This document shows, in pieces, positions 5,431-5,523 of a DNA stretch of 5,523 nucleotides (its first letter is position 1; the number at the start of each line of letters is the position of its first letter). Under the pieces are notes generated by a model. That model searched no databases, had not been told where the DNA came from, and saw only the letters and a list, made by a program, of their open reading frames with translations. This stretch comes from Methanosarcinales archaeon (lineage in GTDB: Archaea; Halobacteriota; Methanosarcinia; Methanosarcinales; Methanogasteraceae), in the NCBI GenBank assembly GCA_030672605.1, contig DAOVGE010000151.1:1-5523 (forward strand), given 5' to 3'. The position numbers were made by a program, and so were the translations under genes.

Positions 5431-5512
5431 TCTTCGCGTCTTTGCGCCCTCGCGTCTTTGCGTTCTCATTCTCAGTTTAACGCAAAGCCGCAAAGTCGCA
5501 GAGACGCGAAGA
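5431..5512. repeat. Large cttcgcg/cgcaaag palindromic repeat
   Basis: Arms 5432-5464 and 5479-5511 are complementary at 28 of 33 positions, with one further pair outside (5431 with 5512), around a 14-nt loop. Both ends are uninterrupted stretches: 10 bp at the outer end and 9 bp at the loop end. The arms are built from gcgtctttg and cgcaaag words. A related sequence lies at 3454-3488 on the other side of cdhD. It is a dispersed palindromic repeat of unknown role, and its RNA would form a stable hairpin. Confidence 0.7.
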
Positions 5513-5523
5513 GTATCGTCAAC

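Larger units (their letters stand above)
5092..5523. other. Gene-free region downstream of cdhD
   Basis: This 432-bp stretch has no convincing coding region on either strand, no recognisable tRNA and no other ACDS gene. It holds a small hairpin (5135-5162), a CACGAAT-type imperfect palindrome (5190-5262), two compact palindromes with a TATA-like box (5315-5377) and a large cttcgcg-type palindrome (5431-5512) near the right edge. A gene may begin beyond the window, but the sequence shown does not reach one. Confidence 0.75.

Noticed and set aside
5427..5480. Short TTG-started peptide after an aggagga sequence (5417-5423)
   Set aside because: The 17 codons are simply the arm of the large palindrome read in frame; the Shine-Dalgarno match is probably chance.

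Overview
The window looks like a chromosomal segment of an anaerobic archaeon that uses the Wood-Ljungdahl (acetyl-CoA) pathway: a methanogen, a methane or alkane oxidiser, or a relative within the Methanosarcina/Syntrophoarchaeia side of the Euryarchaeota. The strongest pointer is a full-length CdhD, the delta subunit of the archaeal acetyl-CoA decarbonylase/synthase (ACDS) complex. Archaeal-style TATA boxes and weak or absent Shine-Dalgarno sequences agree with this. The exact lineage cannot be fixed from the sequence alone.

Layout. The left half (137-3010) holds three genes on the minus strand. In transcription order they are a zinc/manganese-type ABC ATPase (znuC, 3010-2255), its ABC-3 permease (znuB, 2234-1422, 20 bp after znuC) and, after a 139-bp gap with a candidate terminator and a new promoter, a class Ib aspartate-type aminotransferase (1282-137). 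On the plus strand, cdhD (3781-5091) diverges from znuC across a 770-bp gene-free region. A further 432 bp after cdhD also has no convincing gene.

The two gene-poor regions and the left edge carry four kinds of repeat: CACGAAT-type repeats at both ends of the window; an 'aatcagtgt / ccacagattaacac' hairpin with one arm expanded by 9-nt units; 'cttcgcg...tttgcg' palindromes on both sides of cdhD; and a MITE-like segment with 21-bp terminal inverted repeats (3426-3594). Short perfect palindromes also sit where transcription of znuC would be expected to start, and again near the right edge.

Functionally, ZnuC and ZnuB form the ATPase and membrane parts of a divalent-metal importer whose binding protein is not in the window. 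The aminotransferase serves glutamate-linked amino-acid synthesis. CdhD is one half of the corrinoid protein that passes methyl groups between tetrahydromethanopterin and the acetyl-CoA synthase. No direct link between these three activities is visible. I found no clear new multi-gene system. The points most worth a second look are the isolation of cdhD from other ACDS genes, the missing znuA, the palindromes upstream of znuC and the dense, layered intergenic repeats.
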